DNA of 64,000 bases from Clostridium sp. BJN0001 (GTDB taxonomy: Bacteria > Bacillota > Clostridia > Clostridiales > Clostridiaceae): NCBI RefSeq assembly GCF_022869825.1, contig NZ_CP094971.1:373501-437500 (forward strand). Direction: 5' to 3'. Position 1 is the stretch's first letter; every line of letters starts with the position of its first letter. The position numbers and the translations under genes were made by a program. Positions 34,558 through 43,136 of the stretch are shown piece by piece. The notes below the pieces were generated by a model. It ran no database searches. It saw only the letters and a list, made by a program, of their open reading frames with translations, and was not told the DNA's origin.

Positions 34558-35421
34558 ATGAAAATTTCAATAATCTGCCCACTCCACAATGGGCAAAACT
34601 ACCTAAGAAAATTGAATAAATCCATTTTAAATCAGAATTTATTAGAGAACGCAGAGCTTGAGATAAAGTATGTTTTAACTAAAAGTCAGGATAAAACAAA
34701 AGATATTTTAGATGATATTGGAGCTTTTTATGTGGAGATAGAGCCATCAGAATTTTCTCATAGTAGAACACGTGAAATGATGTCTAAGAAAATTTCTGGC
34801 GATATTTTGGTTTTTATTTCCCAGGACATTAAAATTAAAGATGAATTTTGGCTAAAAAATTTGATTTCGCCTATTATATCTGGTGAATGTCAGGCAAGTT
34901 TCAGTCGTCAAGTTGGGATTGATAATGGAATTGAGAAATATACAAGAGAAAGAAATTATCCTAATGAATCGAGAATTGTATCTAAAGATGATATAGAAAA
35001 GTATCAGATAAGGACATTTTTCTATTCTGACGCATCTTCTGCTGTTAAGACTGAAATTTATAGAAAGCTTAATGCATATGATGGAAAGAATATGACAACT
35101 AACGAGGATATGTATTTTGCATACAAACTTATAAATGCAGGATATAAAATCAAATACTGTTCAGACTCTATCGTATATCATTCGCACAACTTTACATTTA
35201 GGCAGCTTTTTAAGAGATATTATGATACAGGAATATTTTTTAAAGATAATCCATATTTCTTAAATTTTAAGAGTAACGAAAGTGGATTTGATTTAGCAAG
35301 ATATGTTTTTAAAAGGGCAGCTGAGGAAAGAAATATAAGAGTTCTTTTAAGACTTATTCCTGATTTTGCAACACGATTTATAGCTAAGTTTATTGGACAG
35401 CATTTTTCAAAGAGAAGATAG
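34558..35421 (+). CDS. Family 2 glycosyltransferase (rhamnosyltransferase-like)
   Basis: 287 residues. ISIICPLHNGQNYLRKLNKSI begins the GT-A fold. FSHSRTREMMSKKISGDILVFISQDI replaces the usual DxD with SQDI, as in a group of rhamnosyltransferases. A later NEDMYFAYKLINAGYKI is the likely catalytic base region, followed by YCSDSIVYHSHNFTFRQLFKRYYDTG, a hallmark of this subfamily. The basic C-terminus may touch the membrane. It is the last gene of the operon; a strong palindromic terminator follows 23 bp after the stop. Confidence 0.85.
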   Translation: MKISIICPLHNGQNYLRKLNKSILNQNLLENAELEIKYVLTKSQDKTKDILDDIGAFYVEIEPSEFSHSRTREMMSKKISGDILVFISQDIKIKDEFWLKNLISPIISGECQASFSRQVGIDNGIEKYTRERNYPNESRIVSKDDIEKYQIRTFFYSDASSAVKTEIYRKLNAYDGKNMTTNEDMYFAYKLINAGYKIKYCSDSIVYHSHNFTFRQLFKRYYDTGIFFKDNPYFLNFKSNESGFDLARYVFKRAAEERNIRVLLRLIPDFATRFIAKFIGQHFSKRR

Positions 35422-35443
35422 TGTTTTTTATATAAAAATATAA

Positions 35444-35484
35444 TTACCTTAATCTACATAATACAAATATGTAGATTAAGGTAA
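35444..35484. terminator. Bidirectional terminator, 17-bp perfect stem
   Basis: TTACCTTAATCTACATA at 35444-35460 pairs perfectly with 35468-35484 across ATACAAA. It ends the polysaccharide operon and also the minus-strand decayed gene. Confidence 0.75.
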
Positions 35485-35498
35485 AATTATTTAAAAAT

Positions 35499-36123
35499 TT
35501 ATTTGCCATATCTAGAATAATTATGTTTTTGTATTTCAGTAATTTCTATTCTTTTATTATCATCATGCTTTTTTAAGGCTTTATAAAATATTCTGCATGG
35601 AAATCCTGCTTTAGTTGAGAATGCAATATGAACTCTCTGCCCATCACTCATTTTGCCTCGATTACTTCTAAGTGCGTATGGATCTTTTGAGTCTTTTAAT
35701 TCTTTTAGGCGACTTTCAATTATGCTCAAATCACGATATTGAAAATTTTTAACAACATATTTAATAACATTTAAAAAATTAATTGAATTTTTGTCTGCAG
35801 TATCTCTTTCTTTATCTGGGAGGTAGCTTGGAAGTTCTTCATATGATGGAGTGAATTTTCTGCCATATGTTTCTACGCTCAGCCATACGATTTGTGCTAA
35901 TAATTTATAGATAAGTTTTTTGTTATTTTTGTATAGCATCAATCCTTCAATTCCTGCAAGAGCAATCCATCCAAAAGGTCCAGTAATAACTGCTAAAATT
36001 GATGTGGCAGTTGAATATGCTGCAAAGGGTATAGTTATTCTAATTTATTACTTTTAATGAAGCTATTTCATATCTTAACGTTTCATCATCCAGTTTGTTT
36101 AATCCATCAAATATATTAGGCAT
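35499..36123 (-). pseudogene. Frameshifted small membrane-associated protein gene
   Basis: The 5' part starts at the ATG at 36123 behind a weak ribosome-binding site. It encodes 27 residues (MPNIFDGLNKLDDETLRYEI then ASLKVIN) and stops at 36040. In another frame, immediately after, an open stretch without a start encodes ITIPFAAYSTATSILAVITG then PFGWIALAGIEG, a membrane segment, and joins the 147-residue ORF ending at 35499. The two halves read as one protein with a frameshift near 36045, possibly with a deletion. The soluble C-terminal part contains GKMSDGQRVHIAFSTKAGFP. The family is not recognised. Confidence 0.6.
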
Positions 36124-36248
36124 ATTATCACATCTTTCTATAATTATGTAAAAATTTCATAATTATATTTTAGGACGTATATTGATTTTATGTCAACATT
36201 CAGTCCAAAAAGAGTATTATCTGGGAACTGATAAGCTATTTTAGGATA

Positions 36249-36306
36249 TAATTACCTTACCTAAGCTACATAAAAAAATTATGTAACTTAAGGTAAAGTA
36301 ATTATT
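36249..36306. terminator. Imperfect hairpin resembling the terminator at 35444
   Basis: ATTACCTTACCTAAGCTACATAA can pair imperfectly with TTATGTAACTTAAGGTAA around an A-run and is followed by T-rich DNA on the plus strand. It shares ATAATTACCTTA with the hairpin at 35444-35484. The two flank the decayed gene. Confidence 0.5.
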
Positions 36307-36309
36307 TTT

Positions 36310-36503
36310 TTTATCTGGTTTACTGCATAAGTACCCCCGTAAACACTCCTGTCATTACGCCTTCTAAGGCACTGAGTTTTACCATCAATATTTTGTCCTT
36401 GATGTTTTAGTGTTAATATTTTTACTCAGCTTTACCCACTTAAAAAAAGTGCCAAAATACCACCGTGACTATTCATTTAAAGGCTCTATGGCTGCCACTC
36501 GCC
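36310..36503. other. Non-coding, less AT-rich block of unknown origin
   Basis: About 190 bases with visibly higher GC than their surroundings and no convincing ORF on either strand. Before the IS insertion it was continuous with 38047 onwards. It may be a remnant of a mobile element or a structured RNA; no family is recognised. Confidence 0.35.
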
Positions 36504-36574
36504 CAATGTCGTCAACTTAAGAGAAAATGATAATTTAATAAAAAAAACACTTGACAATAGTGGAAAATTTTGCA

Positions 36575-36606
36575 GCCTCGCTATAGAGAAATAAATTTAT
36601 AGCGAG
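36575..36606 (+). promoter_or_regulatory. Hairpin covering the transposase ribosome-binding site
   Basis: CCTCGCTATA at 36575-36584 pairs perfectly with TATAGCGAGG at 36597-36606; the right arm holds the GCGAGG ribosome-binding site. A TTGACA box is at 36550-36555. The design is the same as in the element at 5829-7454, with different sequence. Confidence 0.6.
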
Positions 36607-36616
36607 GTTTTACATT

Positions 36617-37885
36617 ATGAAAAATACTAGATTATTATCTTTAATTTTAAAAGAAACAAACGATTTAATTACTTCAAGTGAGTACAAAGAAGCATACAGC
36701 TTAGGTAACTCATTCTCAAGGAATAGAAAACTATCCTTTTCAAATACGGTTCATTTTATTTGCTCCGCATTGCGAAAATCCATCTCTTCTGAAATTGATA
36801 ATTTTATTGAAGATCATAAATGTTTAAAATTTCCGTCAATAACAAAACAAGCATTTTCTAAGGCAAGACAAAATATATCACCAGAAGCCTTTAATGAATT
36901 ATGCAGACTTTTTGTTGATAAATTTTATAGTATAAATAAAAATTTAAACACTTGGAATGGTTTTAATATTCTAGCTGTAGATGGAACTAGTCTACAAGTG
37001 CCAGATACAAAAGAATGTGGTGAATATTTTGGATTAAGCAGTAATCAAAATAAGACAAGAACTGCTATTGCGACGGCGTCAGCCTTATATGATGTATTAA
37101 ATGACATTATTGTAGATGCTAGAATTACTAAATATAAGACAAGTGAAAGACATATTGCAAAACAACATATAGAGTCAATAGGAGATAAATTCTGTCCTCG
37201 AAAAAGCATTGTTATTTTTGATAGAGGCTATCCTTCATATGATATGTTTGATTATTTAAATTCCAAGAAATTACTATTTTTAATGCGAGTATCAACATCT
37301 TTTAAACTTGCACAATCAATAGATTCCCCTGACTTTATTTTAAAATATAAAGTTAAAGGTGAAATAAAAAAAATAAGAGTAGTAAAAGTTAAGCTGTCAG
37401 ATGAGGTGACAGAAACTTTAGTGACTAACATCTATGATGATACTATTACGCCTTTAAAATTCAAAGAACTCTATTTCTTAAGATGGGGCGTTGAATCTAA
37501 ATATAAAGAATTAAAATGCAGTCTTAAAATCGAAGAATTTTCAGGTACTAAGCCAATTGCCATAAAGCAAGATTTTTACGTTTCTATTTATTTATCGATG
37601 ATTGCAGCTCTTATAAAAAAAGATGCCGATGCTGCGATATCAAATGATAATAAGGATAAAGATTTAAATTCAATATATCAATCAAATAGGAATTTTATTT
37701 TGGGACAGGTATTCAAACGAATTATAGCTTTATTAGTTAAATCTAGATTAAGAAATAAGCTGTTAGAATTAATACTTGAAAAAGCTATAAAAATACGCTC
37801 ACAAATACGTTGCAACCGATCTTGTGAGCGCAAAAACAAACATCCAAGAAAAAAGCACCATCATAATATTAAATCCTGTTTTTAA
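36617..37885 (+). CDS. IS4-family transposase
   Basis: 422 residues. DDE residues are seen in LAVDGTSLQ, IVIFDRGYPSYD and the YREK block YFLRWGVESKYKELK. The C-terminal tail is strongly basic (CNRSCERKNKHPRKKHHHN). No frameshift, so potentially active. The ATG lies 10 bp after the GCGAGG arm of the regulatory hairpin. Confidence 0.92.
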   Translation: MKNTRLLSLILKETNDLITSSEYKEAYSLGNSFSRNRKLSFSNTVHFICSALRKSISSEIDNFIEDHKCLKFPSITKQAFSKARQNISPEAFNELCRLFVDKFYSINKNLNTWNGFNILAVDGTSLQVPDTKECGEYFGLSSNQNKTRTAIATASALYDVLNDIIVDARITKYKTSERHIAKQHIESIGDKFCPRKSIVIFDRGYPSYDMFDYLNSKKLLFLMRVSTSFKLAQSIDSPDFILKYKVKGEIKKIRVVKVKLSDEVTETLVTNIYDDTITPLKFKELYFLRWGVESKYKELKCSLKIEEFSGTKPIAIKQDFYVSIYLSMIAALIKKDADAAISNDNKDKDLNSIYQSNRNFILGQVFKRIIALLVKSRLRNKLLELILEKAIKIRSQIRCNRSCERKNKHPRKKHHHNIKSCF

Positions 37886-38046
37886 TATTAAATATAAATA
37901 AATACATATTTAAAATTCACTTTATCCAGTGGATTTATTTAGTGTACCATTTTTTAAGATAAATTAAAATAGACATCAAAAATGATTTCTTTCAATTTAT
38001 TTTTGCATAGCTTAATCTACTAAGTTGACGACATTGGCCACTCGCC

Positions 38047-38605
38047 TAATTTATACATATTACCTAACGCTGCAGTTTTTAACAGGAGAAGTTTCTGCAG
38101 AAGATATATAAATGATTATTTTTTGCGTAAGCTAATCAAACTACCAGAATTTTTTTAAATTGCTCTGGTGCAAAGGCAATCAACCTATATCTTTCCTAAA
38201 AAAGAGTATAGGAAATAAAGCTATTGAGCTTCTAATTTTTAAAACTCAATAGTTTTATTTTTCTATATTTGATTTTTTATAATATATTAGGGAAGTTTTT
38301 AAAGAATATTTTTGATTTTTCTGTCTCAATTTTTATATATGCAAAAATTGAGATTTTTTAATGTAATAGATAATATGGTTTTGCTATAAATATGATATAA
38401 ATTTATTTTGATGGATTTTTTAGATAATAAACATATGATTTGTAAAATAAGTATAAAAAAATTATAATATACTTAGACCAGTTTCACTAAATTGGCAGTA
38501 TTATAAAAAAATACATGTAATATCATTTACTTAATTTAAATATTAAAATAATGCTGTTAACTATGAAAAACAATGTAAAAACTAAAAAATTAGGGGGAAA
38601 ATAAA
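38047..38605. other. Intergenic region with two hairpin terminators
   Basis: No credible gene. CTATTGAG/CTCAATAG at about 38221-38259 is followed by T-rich DNA. TCTCAATTTTT/AAAAATTGAGA at 38324-38352 is followed by TTTTTT. The rest is very AT-rich leader of the zinc-ribbon gene, ending in a TTAGGGGGAAAATAAA ribosome-binding site. Confidence 0.5.
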
Positions 38606-39469
38606 ATGTTTTGTAAAAATTGTGGAAGCAAAATTAAGGAAGGGGACTTATTTTGTGAAAACTGTGGGACACCATTAGAAGACAGTGGTAGCGGTAGCTT
38701 TAATAATAGTAGACCGTTTAATCAAAATTATGCTCAAAATAATATTACTAAATTCTTTAAGCTATATTTCTCAAAACCTCTTTCAGCATTTGGAAAGTAC
38801 AAAAATAAAGATTCAATATCAATTTCAGTATTTTCAATAATTATTATTGCAATATTAAGTGGATTGCTTAATTTTATTCATGGCTCATTGGTTGTTAGCT
38901 CACTTGTAAGTTCTTTCTGCAAGTTTCCATCTATATTAGCAAAAGCAGGAATTATTAGTCAAAATGAGGCGCTAGATGCAATTACTGAATTACAAACAGG
39001 TCAAGTAAGTTTAAGATTAAAACAAATGTTAGATTCGAATATTGATAAGAAAGGTCTTTTTATTAATGGAATTTTTCTTATGGCAGGAACAATAATTATA
39101 ACAGCAGTAATACTTGCATTAATAAATGCTACTTTATTAAAAAATAATATAAGTATTAATAATATAGTTTTTATATCATCAATTTCTTATATTCCTTTAA
39201 TAATTTTTGAATGTATTTCTTGTTTAGTTACACCTTTAAGCATTATTATCGGATTTATAATGATTGCTTTTGGATATTCTCTATCATTTGTATCAATGTA
39301 CAAATATTTAGAAGATGCATCTGATTTAGATAAGGACAAGTTATTATTCGTAATGGCTATAATATTTATAGTATTTGCAATTATAATAGGTATTGTATAT
39401 ATTAAGTATATTAATTCTGCATTAGCATCTTTTTATGAGCTAATACAAGATTTTGGATATGCATTTTAA
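38606..39469 (+). CDS. Zinc-ribbon membrane protein
   Basis: 287 residues. The N-terminal zinc ribbon MFCKNCGSKIKEGDLFCENC has two CxxC pairs. A Ser/Asn/Gly-rich linker and five to six membrane segments follow (about 70-290), with the last three close together. It resembles DUF/Yip1-like zinc-ribbon membrane proteins of unknown function. It is followed after 13 bp by a second zinc-ribbon protein and then an amidase, suggesting an envelope-related operon. Confidence 0.75.
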   Translation: MFCKNCGSKIKEGDLFCENCGTPLEDSGSGSFNNSRPFNQNYAQNNITKFFKLYFSKPLSAFGKYKNKDSISISVFSIIIIAILSGLLNFIHGSLVVSSLVSSFCKFPSILAKAGIISQNEALDAITELQTGQVSLRLKQMLDSNIDKKGLFINGIFLMAGTIIITAVILALINATLLKNNISINNIVFISSISYIPLIIFECISCLVTPLSIIIGFIMIAFGYSLSFVSMYKYLEDASDLDKDKLLFVMAIIFIVFAIIIGIVYIKYINSALASFYELIQDFGYAF

Positions 39470-39482
39470 AGGGGAGTAAGGT

Positions 39483-40991
39483 ATGAAATATTGTAAAAAA
39501 TGTGGAAGTCCTCTCCGTGAAAATGCTAAATTCTGCGCTAAATGCGGAGCTAAAGTTGAACAGGATACTGCAAAAAAAGAGTATGAAGATGCTGCAAAAC
39601 AAGTATATGAGGATACTGCAAAACAAGAGTACGATGATACTATGAAACAAGAGTATGAGGATACTGAAATTAGAGATTTTGATGATGAAGAGGATTTTGA
39701 TGATATGCCTTCTTCTGATATTCATAAAAGTAATAAAAAAAGTAAAAAACCATTAATATTATTTGGAATTTTTTCATTTATAATTGTTTTAATAATTGTT
39801 GTAGGATTTATTTTTCAAGATAAAATAAGAGGAACTTATTATGAATATAAGGCACTAGATAAGCTTAACACAGTTGAGCAGAAGATTGATTATGCTTCAA
39901 AGGCAGTAAAGCTTTTGAAAAATGAGAAATCAAAGGATATTTTAGAAGAAGCATTACTTGATGGATCTGATGGAGATGTAAATGCTGCTTTAGAGACACT
40001 TGACAGTGTAAAAAGTGTTCTTGAAACAGATGATTATAAAAAAATAGCTGTTAAGCTTGAAAATAGAAAGATTGATTTGCTTTGCAAAAATAATCAGTAT
40101 CAGGATGCATTAAAAGAATTTGAAAATATAAAAAATCTTGATGGTGATTTTAGAGAAAATCAAAATTATGAGGACATAATGATTAATGCAGCAATAAAAG
40201 CTACAGGGTGTAATAAAGTAAACAGCAAAATTGAACTTTTAGATGATAGAAATATAGTATTTGATAAATTTGATGATGATTATGATCAAATAATTCAAGT
40301 TAAAAATTCAAATGGCAAACTTAAAATTATTCTTTATAAGTATAGTAATGGTAAGTATACATTAGATTATACAAATGTAATAGATAATGCACATTTAGAC
40401 GGAAAAATTGAGGGTGTTTACGATTATGCAAAAGATAAGAAAGGAGTATATATTTCTTTTGAAACAGAAGAAAGAGATAAAACAGGGGTATCTGTATTTG
40501 CACCTTCTGAGAATAATTCTCTTGTCTGGAAAGGAACTGTCTTTTCACAAGATAAAGCTGAAATTCAAGACTGTGACAATGATGGACTATATGAAATTAA
40601 ATCTTTAGTATTAAGTACAATTACATTTAAGGAAACTACTACATGGTATAAAATAAATGAAAATGGAGGGCGTGCAAGTAAAGTAAGTTCTTCTCAATCA
40701 GTTAATGAAGATGTTAAAGAGAACTTTAAAAATGACTATATATTGCCATATAGTGATTATATCTATTTAACTGACAATGATTTAAAAGATTTAAATAAGG
40801 AAGAACTTGCTCTTGCACGAAATGAGATTTTTGCAAGACATGGTTACGTATTTAATGAAAAACAGTACAAGGACTATTTTGAAGCTAAATCATGGTATTT
40901 TCCAAATCCTGATTTTAAGGGAACAGATTCTGAACTTAATGATCGTGAAATAGCAAATTATAAACTTATACTTGAATGGGAGAAAAAATAG
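39483..40991 (+). CDS. Zinc-ribbon membrane protein with C-terminal YARHG domain
   Basis: 502 residues. The N-terminal zinc ribbon is CKKCGSPLRENAKFCAKCG. Degenerate acidic repeats (EYEDAAKQVYEDTAKQEYDD) follow at about 32-60, then one membrane helix (about 88-112, PLILFGIFSFIIVLIIVVGF). A large extracellular part with helical repeats and a beta region ends in a YARHG domain (about 425-495, LARNEIFARHGYVFN, SWYFPNPDF). YARHG is an extracellular domain of unknown role. The gene overlaps the reading frame of the amidase downstream by coupling (2 bp between stop and next ATG). Confidence 0.8.
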   Translation: MKYCKKCGSPLRENAKFCAKCGAKVEQDTAKKEYEDAAKQVYEDTAKQEYDDTMKQEYEDTEIRDFDDEEDFDDMPSSDIHKSNKKSKKPLILFGIFSFIIVLIIVVGFIFQDKIRGTYYEYKALDKLNTVEQKIDYASKAVKLLKNEKSKDILEEALLDGSDGDVNAALETLDSVKSVLETDDYKKIAVKLENRKIDLLCKNNQYQDALKEFENIKNLDGDFRENQNYEDIMINAAIKATGCNKVNSKIELLDDRNIVFDKFDDDYDQIIQVKNSNGKLKIILYKYSNGKYTLDYTNVIDNAHLDGKIEGVYDYAKDKKGVYISFETEERDKTGVSVFAPSENNSLVWKGTVFSQDKAEIQDCDNDGLYEIKSLVLSTITFKETTTWYKINENGGRASKVSSSQSVNEDVKENFKNDYILPYSDYIYLTDNDLKDLNKEELALARNEIFARHGYVFNEKQYKDYFEAKSWYFPNPDFKGTDSELNDREIANYKLILEWEKK

Positions 40992-40993
40992 TA

Positions 40994-41821
40994 ATGAAAA
41001 GAGTAATTGCTTTTTTAATGACAGTTATGTTTGCATTTATGATGATTGGGTGTAATCAGAAACAAGAAGATACTACTGAAACTCAGTCAAGCAGTGAAGA
41101 AACTACAGTTGCAAATATTAATGAGGATAATCCGAAACCCTCTACTGAGGAGCCTAAAAAAGAAGAAAATGACAAGAAGTCTGAGAAGAATAATCCTTCT
41201 AAAAGAGTAATAGTTATAGATCCAGGACATGGAGTTAACGGAAACAAAGGAATGGAAAAGCAGTCTCCAGATTCAAATAAAATGAAAATAAAAGATCCTG
41301 GAGGAGCTCAAGGGAATACTACAGGAACTCCAGAATATAGAGTTAACTTAAAAGTAGCTCTAAAGTTGAAAAATCTTCTTGAGCAAAATGGAATGACTGT
41401 TGTTATGACTAAAAATACTGAAAAAGAGGCTCCGGGAAATATAGAAAGAGCTGAAGTTGGAAACAAAAACAATGCTGCTCTTGAAATAAGAATACATTGT
41501 GATTCTTCTACAAATTCCAAGGCTTCAGGGGCATCAATGTTAGTACCTGATGAAATTGGATATGTAAAGAATGCTGCATCATTAAGCAATAGATATGGTG
41601 AAACAATTCTTAATACAGTTGTTTCAGAAGTAGGAATGCATAATAGAGGAGTAGTAAAAAGAAACGATATGACTGGATTTAATTGGTCAAAAGTGCCAGT
41701 AGTTCTCATAGAAATGGGATTTATGTCAAATACAACAGAAGATAAACTCTTAAGCACAGATAATTATCAGAATAAGCTTGCTAAAGGATTATGCGATGGA
41801 ATAATTAAATGTTTTGCTTAA
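40994..41821 (+). CDS. N-acetylmuramoyl-L-alanine amidase, lipoprotein
   Basis: 275 residues from the ATG at 40994. The signal sequence with lipobox MIGC places Cys at about residue 19, so it is a lipoprotein. A Ser/Glu/Lys-rich linker of about 45 residues leads to an Amidase_3 domain (about 68-275). Zn ligands are in VIDPGHG, the Glu of EYRVNLKVALKLKNLL and the His of IRIHCDSS; the catalytic Glu is in VLIEMGFMSN. It cleaves the amide between MurNAc and the stem peptide. It is the third gene of the zinc-ribbon group and may respond to those membrane sensors (inference). Confidence 0.88.
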   Translation: MKRVIAFLMTVMFAFMMIGCNQKQEDTTETQSSSEETTVANINEDNPKPSTEEPKKEENDKKSEKNNPSKRVIVIDPGHGVNGNKGMEKQSPDSNKMKIKDPGGAQGNTTGTPEYRVNLKVALKLKNLLEQNGMTVVMTKNTEKEAPGNIERAEVGNKNNAALEIRIHCDSSTNSKASGASMLVPDEIGYVKNAASLSNRYGETILNTVVSEVGMHNRGVVKRNDMTGFNWSKVPVVLIEMGFMSNTTEDKLLSTDNYQNKLAKGLCDGIIKCFA

Positions 41822-41867
41822 GTTTTGCATAAGTAATTTTATAACCTATTCTATTTTTTTTAATAAA

Positions 41868-42960
41868 TGTTGGTAAGATAAAATATTAAAATTAGTATGA
41901 GATTGACTTTATGTCTGAATTAATAATTTTCAGCATGAGTCAATCTCATATTATTTATTGATATATACAATCCATTTTTTAAAATTTCAGAAAATAAATC
42001 TATGTAGTCAAATTCCTCCTCAGCATAAACTAGAGAAAAGAAGTTATAATAATGATTAATATATTTTGTGGCAATTCCTCTGAATTTCTTCTTCCACATA
42101 TTTAAGAATGCTATAAAATTTCTGCATTCACTATTTATATTAGATTTGCTTTCATATTTTTTCCTTATTTTTTTGTTAACTTTAGCGTTAAAATGTTTTA
42201 TACTTTGTGTTAGATCCCATCTATTAGTCCTATAAAGTTTCATATAACAATTTTTATCTGCTATATTAAGAATATTATTTTCAAAATTTTCACTATTACT
42301 TTCACTTGGTTCTGTTCTTCTTACAAAGCATATTTTCTTATCTTCTTTAACCATGAGGACATCTATTCCATGGGGAAGTCGATACCTTCTAGTAATTCTA
42401 TTAGATTCTTTTTCTTCGACAGTATAATGTTTATTTCTGCTACCTTTATAACATTTATTTGTCATATATACACAGATTTCAGCACTATTTTCAAGTGCTT
42501 TTATTTTATAAGTTTTTTCAATTGCATGAAAAAATTTATGTCTCCAATAAAATGCAGTAGTAATGGACATACTTAATATTTCAGAACATCTTTTTAAAGT
42601 TTTCCCCTCTAATGTAAGTTCAATGAATTGAATCCATTTCTCGGGTTCTTTTTTAAGATATTTCCAAGCAGAATTTGTAGTATTAGAAAATGTTTTTTTA
42701 CATTCTTTACATATGTATCGTTGAATTCCATTATATTTACCATATCTAATAAAATGTATTGAATTACAAAATGGACAGCAGTAGTAAGTACTCACATTTT
42801 TACTTCTATAAATATATATTTTTAGAAGATTTCTTTTTAAGTTATTGAATTTTTTAAAATCTAAATCTGTTTTTAACATGGTACAGCTCCTTAAGTAAAT
42901 TTATATTTATGATTATTGACGGATTAATGATTTTTTATAACAAAATTTATTTTACCAACA
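41868..42960 (-). mobile_element. IS1595-like insertion sequence, about 1.1 kb
   Basis: Imperfect terminal repeats TGTTGGTAAGATAAA (left) and, inward, TGTTGGTAAAATAAA (right), 14/15 matches. One transposase gene is inside. No clear target duplication was found at these boundaries, so ends are approximate or the flanks have changed. A palindrome at 41896-41908/41938-41950 overlaps the transposase 3' end. Confidence 0.7.
41920..42879 (-). CDS. IS1595-like transposase
   Basis: 319 residues. The N-terminal zinc ribbon shows YYCCPFCNSIHFIRYGKYNG and YICKECKKTFSNTTNS, then a helical KTLKRCSEILSMSITTAFYWRHKF DNA-binding segment, as in IS1595/ISXO2-type elements. The expected DDE-type core is less clear (SAEICVYMTNKC, NCYMKLYRTNRWDLTQSIKHFN, then RNFIAFLNMWKKKFRG). 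At the position where a catalytic Asp or Asn is expected the motif reads VYMTNKC, so activity is uncertain. Confidence 0.75.
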   Translation of the reverse strand: MLKTDLDFKKFNNLKRNLLKIYIYRSKNVSTYYCCPFCNSIHFIRYGKYNGIQRYICKECKKTFSNTTNSAWKYLKKEPEKWIQFIELTLEGKTLKRCSEILSMSITTAFYWRHKFFHAIEKTYKIKALENSAEICVYMTNKCYKGSRNKHYTVEEKESNRITRRYRLPHGIDVLMVKEDKKICFVRRTEPSESNSENFENNILNIADKNCYMKLYRTNRWDLTQSIKHFNAKVNKKIRKKYESKSNINSECRNFIAFLNMWKKKFRGIATKYINHYYNFFSLVYAEEEFDYIDLFSEILKNGLYISINNMRLTHAENY

Positions 42961-43136
42961 CGTTATTAAAAAAATGGAGTAGGTAGAAAAAAATAAGATA
43001 TATTACATAAATATTAAGAATAGTTAATTTACTGTAAACATACTTCTATTACATTGACTTATTGATTTCAAAATTATATTATATTGTCGGTACAATAAAT
43101 TTTCAAAAAAGAAACAAATTGATAGGAAGTGCATTT

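Larger units (their letters stand above)
36504..38036 (+). mobile_element. IS4-family insertion sequence, 1533 bp, complete
   Basis: The terminal repeats both begin CAATGTCGTCAACTTA. A 10-bp target duplication GCCACTCGCC flanks it at 36494-36503 and 38037-38046. One intact transposase gene lies inside. Its ends share CAATGTC with the element at 5829-7454, so they are relatives. Confidence 0.92.
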
